DNA of 64,000 nt from Gammaproteobacteria bacterium (GTDB taxonomy: Bacteria > Pseudomonadota > Gammaproteobacteria > Thiohalobacterales > Thiohalobacteraceae): assembly GCA_018819175.1 (NCBI GenBank), contig JAHJQQ010000041.1:11835-75834 (forward strand), given 5' to 3'. Under the pieces are notes generated by a model. It saw nothing but the letters and a program-made list of their open reading frames with translations. It made no database searches and was not told the origin of the DNA. The translations under genes were made by a program, and so were the position numbers. Positions 18,452-26,870 of this stretch are shown here, one piece after another (within the stretch, counting starts at the first letter, position 1; every line of letters starts with the position of its first letter).

Positions 18452-19550
18452 TCAAAGCCCGCTCTTCAAGCTGGCTTCGATGAATTCATCCAGATCCCCA
18501 TCGAGCACAGCCTGGGTGTTACCGGTTTCCACGCCGGTGCGCAGATCTTTGATACGCGATTGATCCAACACATAGGAACGGATCTGGCTGCCCCAGCCGA
18601 TGTCGGACTTGCTGTCTTCCACGACCTGCTGGTCGGCACGACGTTTCTGCATTTCCATTTCATATAACTTGGCAGCCAACTGCTTCATGGCCGTGGAACG
18701 GTTCTTATGCTGCGACCGATCGCTTTGACAGGCCACCACAATGCCGCTCGGGATATGCGTAATACGAATCGCCGATTCGGTCCGGTTGACGTGCTGACCA
18801 CCGGCGCCACTGGCACGGTAGGTATCCACCTTCAGATCAGCAGGATTGATGTCGACTTCGAAGCTGTCGTCGATTTCGGGGGAAGCAAACACTGCTGAGA
18901 AAGAAGTGTGGCGACGGTTACCCGAATCAAAGGGGGATTTGCGCACCAGTCGATGCACACCCGTCTCGGTACGCAGCCAACCATAAGCATAGGGGCCGTC
19001 GATTTTGACGGTCGCGCTTTTGATGCCTGCGACTTCACCGGGAGAGGCCTCAATGATTTCAGTCTTGAAACCGCGCCGCTCGGCCCAGCGCAGATACATG
19101 CGCAACAGCATCTCCGCCCAGTCCTGTGCCTCGGTGCCACCCGAGCCGGATTGAATATCCAGGAAGGCGTTATTGGGGTCCATCTCACCGGAAAACATGC
19201 GTTGGAATTCGAGATCGGCAACCTGCTTTTCCAATTCAGCCAGATCAGCGCGTATCGACTCCACAGTCGACTCGTCGTTCTCTTCACCAGCCATCTGCAC
19301 CAGTTCCTCGGCATCATTGAGCTTGTCGCCCATATCGCCGAGGGTGAGCACGATCTCTTCCAGACGGGCACGCTCACGACCCAGTTCCTGGGCACGTTCG
19401 GGCTTGTCCCAGACGTTGGGTTGTTCCAGCTCGCGGTTTACTTCTTCGAGGCGCTCGCGTTTGGCGGCATAGTCAAAGATACCCCCTCAGGGTCTCGGAA
19501 CGGCCCTTGAGGTCTTTGATGCAGTGGATGACGGGATTGATTTCCAACAT
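18452..19550 (-). CDS. prfB: peptide chain release factor 2 (programmed +1 frameshift)
   Basis: RF2 recognises UGA and UAA stops. Translation starts at ATG 19550, reads 25 codons (MLEINPVIHCIKDLKG...RGYL) to an in-frame TGA at 19473-19475, then shifts +1 and continues from GAC at 19472-19474 to 18452, giving 365 residues, the same as E. coli RF2. The SPF stop-codon motif is in KSPFDSG and the catalytic GGQ in ASGAGGQHVNRT. Without the shift only a 25-residue peptide is made. lysS follows on the same strand. Confidence 0.97.
19471..19492 (-). promoter_or_regulatory. RF2 autoregulatory +1 frameshift site
   Basis: Reading on the reverse strand, the site is an internal Shine-Dalgarno AGGGGG, a TAT codon, then CTT TGA C. 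This is the canonical prfB frameshift signal: slow UGA recognition when RF2 is scarce lets the tRNA-Leu on CUU slip forward by one base. The stop is TGA, the codon RF2 itself reads, so the loop is self-consistent. Confidence 0.95.
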
Positions 19551-19641
19551 AACCTGTTTCTTCAGCTCAGCTGCGTAAAGGCGCTGATCATACACCAGCA
19601 GGGAGAGCCTTTGCGCATCTGGGATTGATACGTTGCTGTTA

Positions 19642-19752
19642 AGGAAACTCTGAATAATTCGTCATTCCGGTGCAGGCCGGAATCTAGTGCCTTGAATCAC
19701 ATGGATTCCGGCCTGCGCCGGAATGACGGTTTGGTAATAAATCAGAGGTTCC
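19642..19752. mobile_element. miniature inverted-repeat element with GTCATTCCGGC core
   Basis: Outer inverted ends AGGAAACTCTGAATAATT (from 19642) and AATCAGAGGTTCCT (to 19752) enclose the same two-armed GTCATTCCGG core seen at 6551 (arms at 19660-19683 and 19704-19729). The left end is preceded by TA. Ends resemble those of the element at 49086 although that one has a different core. It lies between prfB and the DAHP synthase gene. Confidence 0.7.
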
Positions 19753-19786
19753 TGAACTTCAGCTTGAAGGGCACCTGAAGTTCAGG
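19751..19786 (-). terminator. possible terminator hairpin after the DAHP synthase gene
   Basis: A perfect 12-bp stem, CCTGAACTTCAG paired with CTGAAGTTCAGG, with a 12-nt loop, starts at the stop codon of the DAHP synthase gene. There is no U run after it on the reverse strand, so termination efficiency is doubtful. Confidence 0.45.
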
Positions 19787-20864
19787 AGGCCACTTTACTG
19801 GCTTTATGCTGACGACGCGCGCGCACCGCCTCGGCCAGTTGTTCCAGCAGGATGATGCTATCGTCCCAGCCGATACAGGCATCGGTGATGCTCTGGCCGT
19901 AGGCCAATGCCTGTCCGGGCTGTACATCCTGACGTCCAGCCTGCAAATGACTTTCGATCATGGCGCCGATAATGGCGTGATTTCCGGCGGCGATCTGCGT
20001 ACTCACATCGCGTCCCACATCCAGCTGACGCTGGTGATCCTTGAGACTGTTGGCATGACTGAAGTCGATCATTAAACGCCCTTGCAGGCCTGCTGCCTTA
20101 AGCTCAGCGACAGCCTTGGTGACACTGGCCGCATCATAGTTAGGGATTTTACCGCCACGCAGAATGATGTGGCAGTCGGCATTGCCGGCGGTGGAGAAAA
20201 TCGCCGAGCGGCCTTCCTTGGTCAGCGACATAAAGTGATGTGATTGCGAGGCCGAGCGAATGGCATCGACCGCGACACGCAAGGTACCGTCGGTACCGTT
20301 TTTGAAACCGACCGGACATGACAGTCCGGAGGCCAGCTCGCGATGCACCTGACTTTCGGTCGTGCGCGCACCGATAGCGCCCCAGCTTACCAAATCCGCG
20401 ACATACTGCGGACTGATCAGATCCAGGAATTCGGTCGCCGCCGGCACACCCATCTCATTCAGGTCGGCAAGCAGTTTGCGGGCAATGCGCAGACCCTGAT
20501 TAATATTGAAACTGCCATCGAGATTCGGATCGTTGATCAGCCCCTTCCATCCCACTGTGGTGCGCGGCTTCTCGAAATAGACACGCATGACAATCAGCAG
20601 ATCGCCCGCCAATTCGTCGCGAAGCTTCTTCAATCGGTGTGCGTATTCCAGCGCGGCATCCGGGTCATGGATGGAACAAGGCCCGATAATGACCAGCAAG
20701 CGATCATCGCTGCCAACCAGGATGTCATGGATGGCCCGACGCGTGGTCACGATGGTCCGTGCGATTGCCTCCGTCACCGGCAGCCCTTCATGGAGCTGCG
20801 CAGGCGGTATCACCTCCTTGATTTCCAAGATGCGGAGGTCGTCTGTGTCGTATTGATTAGTCAT
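19782..20864 (-). CDS. 3-deoxy-7-phosphoheptulonate (DAHP) synthase, class I
   Basis: A 360-residue enzyme that condenses phosphoenolpyruvate and erythrose 4-phosphate, the first step of aromatic amino acid synthesis. Family marks are IIGPCSIHDP (about residue 60), MRVYFEKPRTTVGWKG, DPNLDGSFNINQGLR, GARTTESQVHR, GFKNGTDG and DFSHANS. It belongs to the AroF/AroG/AroH group; the feedback specificity cannot be read with confidence, so no symbol is given. ATG 20864 is used; an in-frame TTG upstream would lie in the leader hairpin. A strong promoter and leader precede it. Confidence 0.94.
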   Translation of the reverse strand: MTNQYDTDDLRILEIKEVIPPAQLHEGLPVTEAIARTIVTTRRAIHDILVGSDDRLLVIIGPCSIHDPDAALEYAHRLKKLRDELAGDLLIVMRVYFEKPRTTVGWKGLINDPNLDGSFNINQGLRIARKLLADLNEMGVPAATEFLDLISPQYVADLVSWGAIGARTTESQVHRELASGLSCPVGFKNGTDGTLRVAVDAIRSASQSHHFMSLTKEGRSAIFSTAGNADCHIILRGGKIPNYDAASVTKAVAELKAAGLQGRLMIDFSHANSLKDHQRQLDVGRDVSTQIAAGNHAIIGAMIESHLQAGRQDVQPGQALAYGQSITDACIGWDDSIILLEQLAEAVRARRQHKASKVAS

Positions 20865-20869
20865 ATAGC

Positions 20870-20902
20870 TACCAAAAAGCCCCGCCGGGTTCACCCCGGT
20901 GC
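20870..20902 (-). promoter_or_regulatory. GC-rich leader hairpin with U run before the DAHP synthase start
   Basis: On the reverse strand CACCGGGGTGAACCCGGCGG is followed by GGCTTTTTGG a few bases before the ATG at 20864. A second hairpin (CCGCG-TCAG-CGCGG, 20934-20947) lies near the predicted transcript 5' end. The arrangement could be an attenuator or simply a structured leader; no aromatic-rich leader peptide is encoded downstream of the predicted start of transcription. Confidence 0.35.
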
Positions 20903-20961
20903 AGTGCAACTATCTATGCAGTTAGGTAATAACACCGCGCTGACGCGGCGCAAGGGTACGC

Positions 20962-20990
20962 ATTATCCCAAAAGCTGGGCATACTGTCAG
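20962..20990 (-). promoter_or_regulatory. sigma-70 promoter of the DAHP synthase gene
   Basis: On the reverse strand CTGACA (-35, 20985-20990) and GATAAT (-10, 20962-20967) are 17 bp apart, each one mismatch from consensus. Transcription would start near 20955 and give a leader of about 90 nt. Confidence 0.6.
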
Positions 20991-21048
20991 GCATTATGTC
21001 GTTTCATGGCCGGAACCCCGAGGACCCGCCAAAAATAAAGGAGAGTGC

Positions 21049-22488
21049 ATGAGTCATCCTCATCCCTTGCTGGTACCTGGAGCCCGCACTCAGGGCCAGC
21101 CGTTGCAGGTCGTCGCTCCCTTTGATCTAAGCCCCATTGCCAGGCTGGACACTGCCGATGCCGAGGTGGTTGAACTGGCGCTGACGACCGCCTATGCCCT
21201 GTTCCGCGATCGCGATGCCTGGCTTTCAGCCGCCACACGGATTGCCATCCTCCGCCGCACCGCAGAATTGATGGAAGCACGCCAGGAAGAACTGGCCCTG
21301 GAAGCGGCGCGTGAGGGTGGAAAACCCTTGCTGGATTCGCGAGTGGAAGTGACCCGCGCGATTGATGGTGTTCGCAACTGCATCGAAACCATGCGCAGCG
21401 GCGGCGGTCGCGAAATCCCCATGGGGTTGAATGCCGCGTCGCAGAATCGGCTGGCCATGACCCATCACGAACCGATCGGCGTGGTCGTCGCGGTCAGTGC
21501 CTTTAATCATCCGCTCAATCTCATTGTGCATCAGGTCGGACCCGCGATTGCGGCCGGATGCCCCGTGATTGTGAAGCCAGCCGAAGATACACCGCTGTCC
21601 TGCTACCGCTTTGTAAAATTACTGCACGAAGCCGGATTACCGGAGGCATGGTGCCAGGCGCTGGTCACCAGCGGGCATGAGGTCGCAGAGCGGTTAGTCA
21701 CCGATCCTCGAGTTGGCTTTTTCAGTTTCATTGGCAGTGCGCGGGTCGGCTGGATGTTGCGTTCCAAACTGGCGCCCGGGACACGTTGCGCACTGGAGCA
21801 CGGTGGCGTGGCTCCGGTGCTGGTGGAGGCGGACGCCGATCTGGATAGCATGCTGCCGTTATTGGCCAAAGGCGGTTTCTATCACGCCGGTCAGGTGTGT
21901 GTCTCCGTACAGCGAGTATTCTGTGCCGCGGAAATCGCTGAACAGGTCGCACTGGGTTTGGGAAAGCAGGCTGCACTGATCAAGGTCGGAGATCCCACCG
22001 CAGCCGATACCGACATCGGGCCGTTGATTCGTCCCCGCGAACTGGAACGTATTCACAGCTGGGTTCAGGAGGCCATAGCAGCCGGCGCAAAACTGATCTG
22101 TGGCGGCAAGGCGATATCGGAAACCTGCTACGCACCGACGGTGTTGCTCGATCCGCCGCCCACGGCGCGTGTTTCGCGGGAGGAGATTTTTGGTCCGGTC
22201 ATCTGTGTCTACACCACCACCGATCGGGAGTCGGCCATCGCCCAGGCCAATGCCCTGCCCTTTGCCTTCCAGGCATCGGTATTTACCAAACAGCTGGATC
22301 TGGCGCTGTATGCCTATCACCGACTGGATGCTGCGGCGGTTATGGTCAATGACCACACGGCGTTCCGGGTCGATTGGATGCCTTTTGCAGGCCTGCGGCA
22401 ATCGGGATTAGGCGTAGGCGGCATCCCCTACACCATCCATGATATGCAGATTGAAAAATTGCTGGTACTGAAATCCGCCGAGCTGTGA
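21049..22488 (+). CDS. NAD(P)-dependent aldehyde dehydrogenase family protein
   Basis: A 479-residue ALDH-superfamily enzyme. The catalytic Cys is in GGFYHAGQVCVSVQRVF (about residue 284), the general-base Glu in CALEHGG (about 248), and the cofactor and transition-state residues in SAFNHPLN (Asn) and IVKPAEDTPLS. The C-terminal EEIFGPVICVY and FRVDWMPFAGLRQSG motifs are also typical. The GQVCVSVQR form resembles lactaldehyde/succinate-semialdehyde-type and methylmalonate-unrelated ALDHs; the substrate is not determined. GGAGAGTGC gives a good ribosome binding site. It is divergent from the DAHP synthase gene and stands alone. Confidence 0.9.
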   Translation: MSHPHPLLVPGARTQGQPLQVVAPFDLSPIARLDTADAEVVELALTTAYALFRDRDAWLSAATRIAILRRTAELMEARQEELALEAAREGGKPLLDSRVEVTRAIDGVRNCIETMRSGGGREIPMGLNAASQNRLAMTHHEPIGVVVAVSAFNHPLNLIVHQVGPAIAAGCPVIVKPAEDTPLSCYRFVKLLHEAGLPEAWCQALVTSGHEVAERLVTDPRVGFFSFIGSARVGWMLRSKLAPGTRCALEHGGVAPVLVEADADLDSMLPLLAKGGFYHAGQVCVSVQRVFCAAEIAEQVALGLGKQAALIKVGDPTAADTDIGPLIRPRELERIHSWVQEAIAAGAKLICGGKAISETCYAPTVLLDPPPTARVSREEIFGPVICVYTTTDRESAIAQANALPFAFQASVFTKQLDLALYAYHRLDAAAVMVNDHTAFRVDWMPFAGLRQSGLGVGGIPYTIHDMQIEKLLVLKSAEL

Positions 22489-22499
22489 AGCCAAAATCA

Positions 22500-22531
22500 T
22501 AAACGCCTCCCTGCCCACAGAGACGCGTTTA
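22500..22531. terminator. hairpin between convergent aldehyde dehydrogenase and mlaA genes
   Basis: TAAACGC and GCGTTTA arms enclose a loop containing CTCCCTGCCCACAGAG. The AT-rich lower stem lies in the 47-nt gap between two convergent stop codons and could serve both strands. The pairing is imperfect. Confidence 0.4.
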
Positions 22532-22535
22532 GATA

Positions 22536-23249
22536 TCATTCATCGTCGTCGAATTGTACCGGCGGGGGATTACCGTCGTGGATGCGGCTCCAGCGCAATT
22601 GCCGATAGGCCTCGCGGGTAAAGAGATAAGGATCGAGCGCAGCCGTATCGCGCAACCGAGTGGCGCTCAGTAGATTGGCGCGGGCATCGACCACACGCAA
22701 CGCCGAGAGCGAGTTACGTTCACGAACTTCTTCATGCTGCGATATCGGATCCAACTGGTAATCACCAACAAGTCCAACACTGTCGCGGATAGTACTTGGG
22801 CCCAACAGCGGAAGAACGACATACCAACCTTCCCCGATGCCCCATGTACCGAATGTCTGACCAAAATCTTCATCATGTTTAGTCATACCCATCTGGGTGG
22901 CCGGATCGAAAAGTCCCAGCAAACCTATTGTTGAGTTGACCAGCAACCGCCCCAGGTCCGAAATACCTTCTCTAGGCTTTCCCTGCAGGAATTGATTGGT
23001 AATGACCAGTGGCTCACCGAGATTCCCGAAGAAATTGGTGACGCTAGTGCGCGCCTGATCCGGCACTACCTTTTCATAAGCCTTCGCGGTGGGCTTGAAA
23101 ATCGCCCGATCAACCTTGTCATTAACGGTATCAACAACCCGGTTGACGGGTTCTAACGGATCAGCAACTTCTTCGTGCGGGGGCGTGCTTGCGCAGGCGG
23201 AAAGCCCGCAAACTGCGGTGAGTACCAAGAAGCTATTAATCCCTTTCAT
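22536..23249 (-). CDS. mlaA: outer-membrane phospholipid retrograde transport lipoprotein MlaA (VacJ)
   Basis: A 237-residue lipoprotein with signal ending LSACAST, so Cys19 should be lipidated. The MlaA fold shows in DPLEPVNRVVDTVNDKVDRA, FFGNLGEPLVITNQFLQGK, DLGRLLVNSTIGLLGLFDPA and EDFGQTFGTWGIGEGWYVVLP. MlaA forms the outer-membrane ring that removes mislocalised phospholipid from the outer leaflet, handing it to MlaC and MlaFEDB. None of those genes are nearby; a solitary mlaA is common. The C-terminus ends in an acidic tail (FDDDE). Confidence 0.95.
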   Translation of the reverse strand: MKGINSFLVLTAVCGLSACASTPPHEEVADPLEPVNRVVDTVNDKVDRAIFKPTAKAYEKVVPDQARTSVTNFFGNLGEPLVITNQFLQGKPREGISDLGRLLVNSTIGLLGLFDPATQMGMTKHDEDFGQTFGTWGIGEGWYVVLPLLGPSTIRDSVGLVGDYQLDPISQHEEVRERNSLSALRVVDARANLLSATRLRDTAALDPYLFTREAYRQLRWSRIHDGNPPPVQFDDDE

Positions 23250-23498
23250 CGTGGCCTACCTTAATTTTCCGTGGGACGCAGAACCGATCGCTGGCTCTTT
23301 ATCCTGTTACTCACCATGGATGCCCAGAAACGCGACACTCAACTCTTAATTAAAGATATACAAGATACATACCATAAACATGCATGCAAATAGTAACCAT
23401 AGCGATGCTACACAACTTATGAGTGGGCCGAGCACCTGCGTTCACTCGCTGCCTAAGAATGGCAACCAGCCGTTGCCACAGAAATAGCAAACCGTAAA
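23250..23498. other. AT-rich intergenic stretch, no gene seen
   Basis: Between mlaA and the tRNA-Pro terminator I find no supported gene. It should contain the mlaA promoter. The first part (23340-23400) is AT-rich with scattered TATA-like words; no clear -35/-10 pair stands out. Confidence 0.5.
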
Positions 23499-23525
23499 CG
23501 AAAAGAGCGGCCAATGGCCGCTCTT
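23499..23525 (-). terminator. intrinsic terminator downstream of tRNA-Pro
   Basis: The perfect 10-bp stem AAGAGCGGCC/GGCCGCTCTT with an AAT loop is followed on the reverse strand by TTCGTTT. It lies about 135 nt beyond the tRNA 3' end and is the likely end of the tRNA transcript. Confidence 0.75.
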
Positions 23526-23532
23526 AACGATG

Positions 23533-23549
23533 TTGGTCGGGGCGAGAGG
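23533..23549 (-). repeat. 17-nt duplicate of the tRNA-Pro 3' end
   Basis: TTGGTCGGGGCGAGAGG recurs exactly at 23659-23675, where it is the last 16 nt of tRNA-Pro(GGG) including CCA plus one base. The two copies are 126 nt apart in direct orientation. This is the footprint expected from a small insertion or excision event at a tRNA 3' end. Confidence 0.7.
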
Positions 23550-23657
23550 GTGAAGATCGCGCCCTTCGCAAAGCACCGCTTTGCGCGAGACGAACGCCCT
23601 GAGGCTATGCCGAGGGGCCGGCAATCCTGAGCCTCCTACAAACCAACATTTCACGAA

Positions 23658-23736
<79 letters not shown>

Positions 23737-23811
23737 AAAACTACAAACATCCGAACTTCAGTGAGGCGGGGATGATACCCGAAACCTGCCCGACTGGAAA
23801 CGCAATCGGGA

Positions 23812-24168
23812 CTAGCGTCGCAGCAATTGAAGCACTTCTTCCAACTCAATACGCATCTGGCGGATGATCTGTTGGCTTTGGGTTACATCGCCTTTGGCCT
23901 GTTCGCCGGAAAGCTGCAGGCGCGCACCGCCAATGGTGAAACCCTGTTCGTAAAGCAGACTACGGATCTGCCGGATCATAATGACGTCGTGGCGCTGATA
24001 ATAGCGCCGATTACCGCGACGTTTGACCGGTTTAAGCTGGGGAAATTCCTGCTCCCAATAGCGCAGCACATGGGGTTTTACGCCACATAATTCGCTGACT
24101 TCGCCGATGGTGAAGTAGCGCTTCCCCGGGATTACCGGAAGAACGTCATTGTTACTGGCTTCCAGCAT
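23812..24168 (-). CDS. MerR-family transcriptional regulator
   Basis: A 118-residue regulator. The winged HTH is at residues 17-85: KRYFTIGEVSELCGVKPHVLRYWEQEF, then RRGNRRYYQRHDV and LLYEQGFTIGGAR. It is followed by a short helix rather than an effector domain with Cys ligands, so it is not a metal sensor of the MerR/CueR kind. Its 5' end overlaps ihfA by 17 nt. A MerR gene of this size downstream of ihfA is conserved across many gammaproteobacteria, but its target is unknown to me. Confidence 0.9.
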   Translation of the reverse strand: MLEASNNDVLPVIPGKRYFTIGEVSELCGVKPHVLRYWEQEFPQLKPVKRRGNRRYYQRHDVIMIRQIRSLLYEQGFTIGGARLQLSGEQAKGDVTQSQQIIRQMRIELEEVLQLLRR

Positions 24169-24448
24169 ATGCCTCTACCCTGGACTTGAGCTTCTGGCCT
24201 GGCCGGAAGGTCACGACTCTGCGTGCTGAAATAGGGATTTCTTCGCCGGTTTTCGGATTGCGGCCGGGACGACGGTTTTTATCGCGAAGATCGAAGTTAC
24301 CGAATCCGGAGAGCTTTACCTGGCTGCCGGTTTCGAGTGCCAGCCGAATCTCTTCGAAAAACATCTCGACCAGTTCTTTTGCTTCGCGTTTGTTCAGGCC
24401 CAGTTCTTCGAACAATTTTTCGGCCAATTCCGCTTTGGTAAGCGCCAT
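24152..24448 (-). CDS. ihfA: integration host factor subunit alpha
   Basis: A 98-residue DNA-bending protein of the HU/IHF family that works as a heterodimer with IhfB. The N-terminal MALTKAELAEKLFEELGLNKREAKELVE and the beta-arm signature GFGNFDLRDKNRRPGRNPKTGE match IhfA. It starts 5 nt after the pheT stop, and overlaps the merR start. Confidence 0.96.
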   Translation of the reverse strand: MALTKAELAEKLFEELGLNKREAKELVEMFFEEIRLALETGSQVKLSGFGNFDLRDKNRRPGRNPKTGEEIPISARRVVTFRPGQKLKSRVEAYAGSQ

Positions 24449-24453
24449 TTAGA

Positions 24454-26829
24454 TTACTCCCTTAAGGTTGCACCAAACTTAGCGTTCAATGCGGCCTGTA
24501 CTTGAACCAAAACCGTCTCTACATCCTGCTCGGTTAGTGTGCGCGACGAATCCTGTAGAATCAAGCCTAAAGCGATACTTTTTAGTCCCGATTCTATAGC
24601 CTTACCTTGATAAAGATCGAAGACAGTCAGGTCCTGAAGCAAGCTGCCGGCCGATTGACGCACAGCGTCACAAATTTCTGCAGAAATAATGGCTTGTGGC
24701 AGTATAAACGCCAAATCTCTCCGAATCACGGGGAATTTGGAAATATTTTGAAAATGGGCAATTTCACCCTGGGAAAGAGGCCCTGCCGCGAGTTCAAAGA
24801 GAAAGGTATCTTCAGGTAGCTCCAATGCGGCTACAAGCTCGGGATGGACCTTGCCTAGCCAACCGACATGCACGTCAGCGCGCAGAATTCTGGCGGTTTG
24901 GCCGGGATGTAAACTGGCGTGGCGATCCGGACTGAACGTGAATTCACGACTATCGGCGACTGTGGCAAGCAACGCTTCGACATCTGACTTCATGTCGAAA
25001 AAGTCGACATCGACCTGAGGTGTGTCCCATTGCTCCGGTGTCCGGCTTCCACAAACAAGTCCGCCTAAATAATATTCTTGTAACAATTCATTAGGTTGCT
25101 TTATATAGTTAAGACCATACTCGAATAATCTGACGCGCGCTTGCTGGCGGTTAAGATTGTATTGGGCAGCCTTGAGCAACCCGGGCCAGAGACTGGTGCG
25201 CATCACCGACATTTCCGACGAAATGGGATTGGCCAAAGCCACCGAGGCATGACCCGGATCCACCATTTGCTGCAATTTAGGCTCGATAAAGCTGTAGGTG
25301 ATGGCTTCTTGATAACCACGCTGCACCAGAACATCCCGCCAATCCTTCACGCTCGCCTGCGCTTCGGGCATGGGCATGCCCTGCATTGCGGCTTTGGGAC
25401 GCAGACTGGGCAAACGGTTGTAACCGTAGATACGACCTATATCCTCGATAAGATCCGCCTCCAACGACATATCAAAGCGATAAGAAGGAGGAATCGCATT
25501 CCAGCCATCGTCTACCGCTGTCAGCGCAACGCCAAGACGTTTGAGAATATCCTCGACTTCCGTATCCGGCAGCTCGATACCGAGCAAGCGCTGGATACGT
25601 TTGCGGCGCAAATGAATCGGTGCGCAGGCCGGCAAACTATTTTGGTCGGTGTGTTCGCTGATCGGTCCGGCAACACCGCCAACGATATCTAAAAGTAATG
25701 CCGTTGCACGCTCGATCATCTGCTGTTGCTGCTGGAAATCGACACCGCGTTCGAAACGATAGGACGAATCCGTTTGCAGACCATAGCGACGCGCGCGACC
25801 GGCGATACTCTCGGGACTGAAAAAGGCACACTCCAAAAACAGATCCTGAGTCGTTGGGCTTACCCCGCTCTGTTCGCCACCCATAATGCCGGCAATGGCG
25901 AGCACACTGGTCGCATCGGCGATCACCAATGTTTCGCTGTCCAGCACCATTTCTCGACCATCCAGCAACCGAATACGCTCGCCGGTTTTCGCATAACGTA
26001 CTTCGATATGCCGATCCAGACGCGCAAGGTCAAACGCATGCATGGGCTGTCCGAACTCGAGCAACAGATAGTTAGTGACATCCACCACGGGACCTAAGCT
26101 GCGCAATCCGCCACGACGCAGTTTCTCCTGCATCCACAATGGCGTTGCAGCCTTTACATTGACGCCACGGATTACTCGCCCCAGATAGCGCGGACATGCC
26201 TCGGTAGCATGAATGTGAATAGGAAATTGATCCTGCGAACCTGGCTGTAATGCTGCGATAGTCGGCGCTGTAATAGTGATCCGGTTGAGCACACCCACTT
26301 CACGCGCTATGCCTGCCATGCCCAGGCAATCGCCGCGATTAGGCGTGAGGTCAACCTCAATCAACGCATCATCGAGATCAAGATACGCCCTGATATCCTC
26401 TCCGACCGGTGCCGCGGCCGGTAAAGCCATAAGCCCCGCATGATCATCGGCCAGCCCTAATTCACGCGCTGAACACAGCATGCCACTCGACTCAACACCA
26501 CGCAGCTTGGCCTTTTTGATCTTGAGGTCACCCGGTAGAACAGCGCCTACCACCGCTGCCGGCACCTTCATGCCGATACTGACATTAGGTGCACCACAGA
26601 CAATCTGTAACGGCTCCCCGCCTACGGAGACTTTGCAGACGCGCAGTTTGTCGGCATCGGGATGCGGCTGCACATCCAGCACCTCGCCGATAACCACACC
26701 GGAAAAAGAGCTGGCCGCAGGCTCCACACCATCGACTTCGAGCCCCGCCATGGTCAATTGCGCGACTAATTCTTCTGTGGAGATCTTGGGATCAACCCAC
26801 TCACGCAACCAATTTTCGCTAAATTTCAT
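24454..26829 (-). CDS. pheT: phenylalanyl-tRNA synthetase beta subunit
   Basis: A 791-residue subunit. In order: the EMAP/tRNA-binding OB domain (about 40-150, VIGEVLDVQPHPDADKLRVCKV), B3/B4 editing domain (about 210-400, with GRVIRGVNVKAATPLWMQ), B5 (about 405-475), the catalytic-like core, and the C-terminal FDX-ACB anticodon domain (FPVIRRDLAFI and LYQGKAIESGLKSIALGL). With PheS it forms the alpha2beta2 enzyme and clears Tyr-tRNA-Phe. It lies 41 nt after pheS. Confidence 0.97.
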   Translation of the reverse strand: MKFSENWLREWVDPKISTEELVAQLTMAGLEVDGVEPAASSFSGVVIGEVLDVQPHPDADKLRVCKVSVGGEPLQIVCGAPNVSIGMKVPAAVVGAVLPGDLKIKKAKLRGVESSGMLCSARELGLADDHAGLMALPAAAPVGEDIRAYLDLDDALIEVDLTPNRGDCLGMAGIAREVGVLNRITITAPTIAALQPGSQDQFPIHIHATEACPRYLGRVIRGVNVKAATPLWMQEKLRRGGLRSLGPVVDVTNYLLLEFGQPMHAFDLARLDRHIEVRYAKTGERIRLLDGREMVLDSETLVIADATSVLAIAGIMGGEQSGVSPTTQDLFLECAFFSPESIAGRARRYGLQTDSSYRFERGVDFQQQQQMIERATALLLDIVGGVAGPISEHTDQNSLPACAPIHLRRKRIQRLLGIELPDTEVEDILKRLGVALTAVDDGWNAIPPSYRFDMSLEADLIEDIGRIYGYNRLPSLRPKAAMQGMPMPEAQASVKDWRDVLVQRGYQEAITYSFIEPKLQQMVDPGHASVALANPISSEMSVMRTSLWPGLLKAAQYNLNRQQARVRLFEYGLNYIKQPNELLQEYYLGGLVCGSRTPEQWDTPQVDVDFFDMKSDVEALLATVADSREFTFSPDRHASLHPGQTARILRADVHVGWLGKVHPELVAALELPEDTFLFELAAGPLSQGEIAHFQNISKFPVIRRDLAFILPQAIISAEICDAVRQSAGSLLQDLTVFDLYQGKAIESGLKSIALGLILQDSSRTLTEQDVETVLVQVQAALNAKFGATLRE

Positions 26830-26870
26830 TATCTATCCTGAATTCTTAAATCACGTCGCAATATGGCTGA

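Noticed and set aside
20914..20994. 26-codon frame with Phe, Trp and three Tyr codons upstream of DAHP synthase, considered as an attenuation leader peptide
   Set aside because: Its first part coincides with the -35/-10 promoter elements, so the start codon would not be transcribed.
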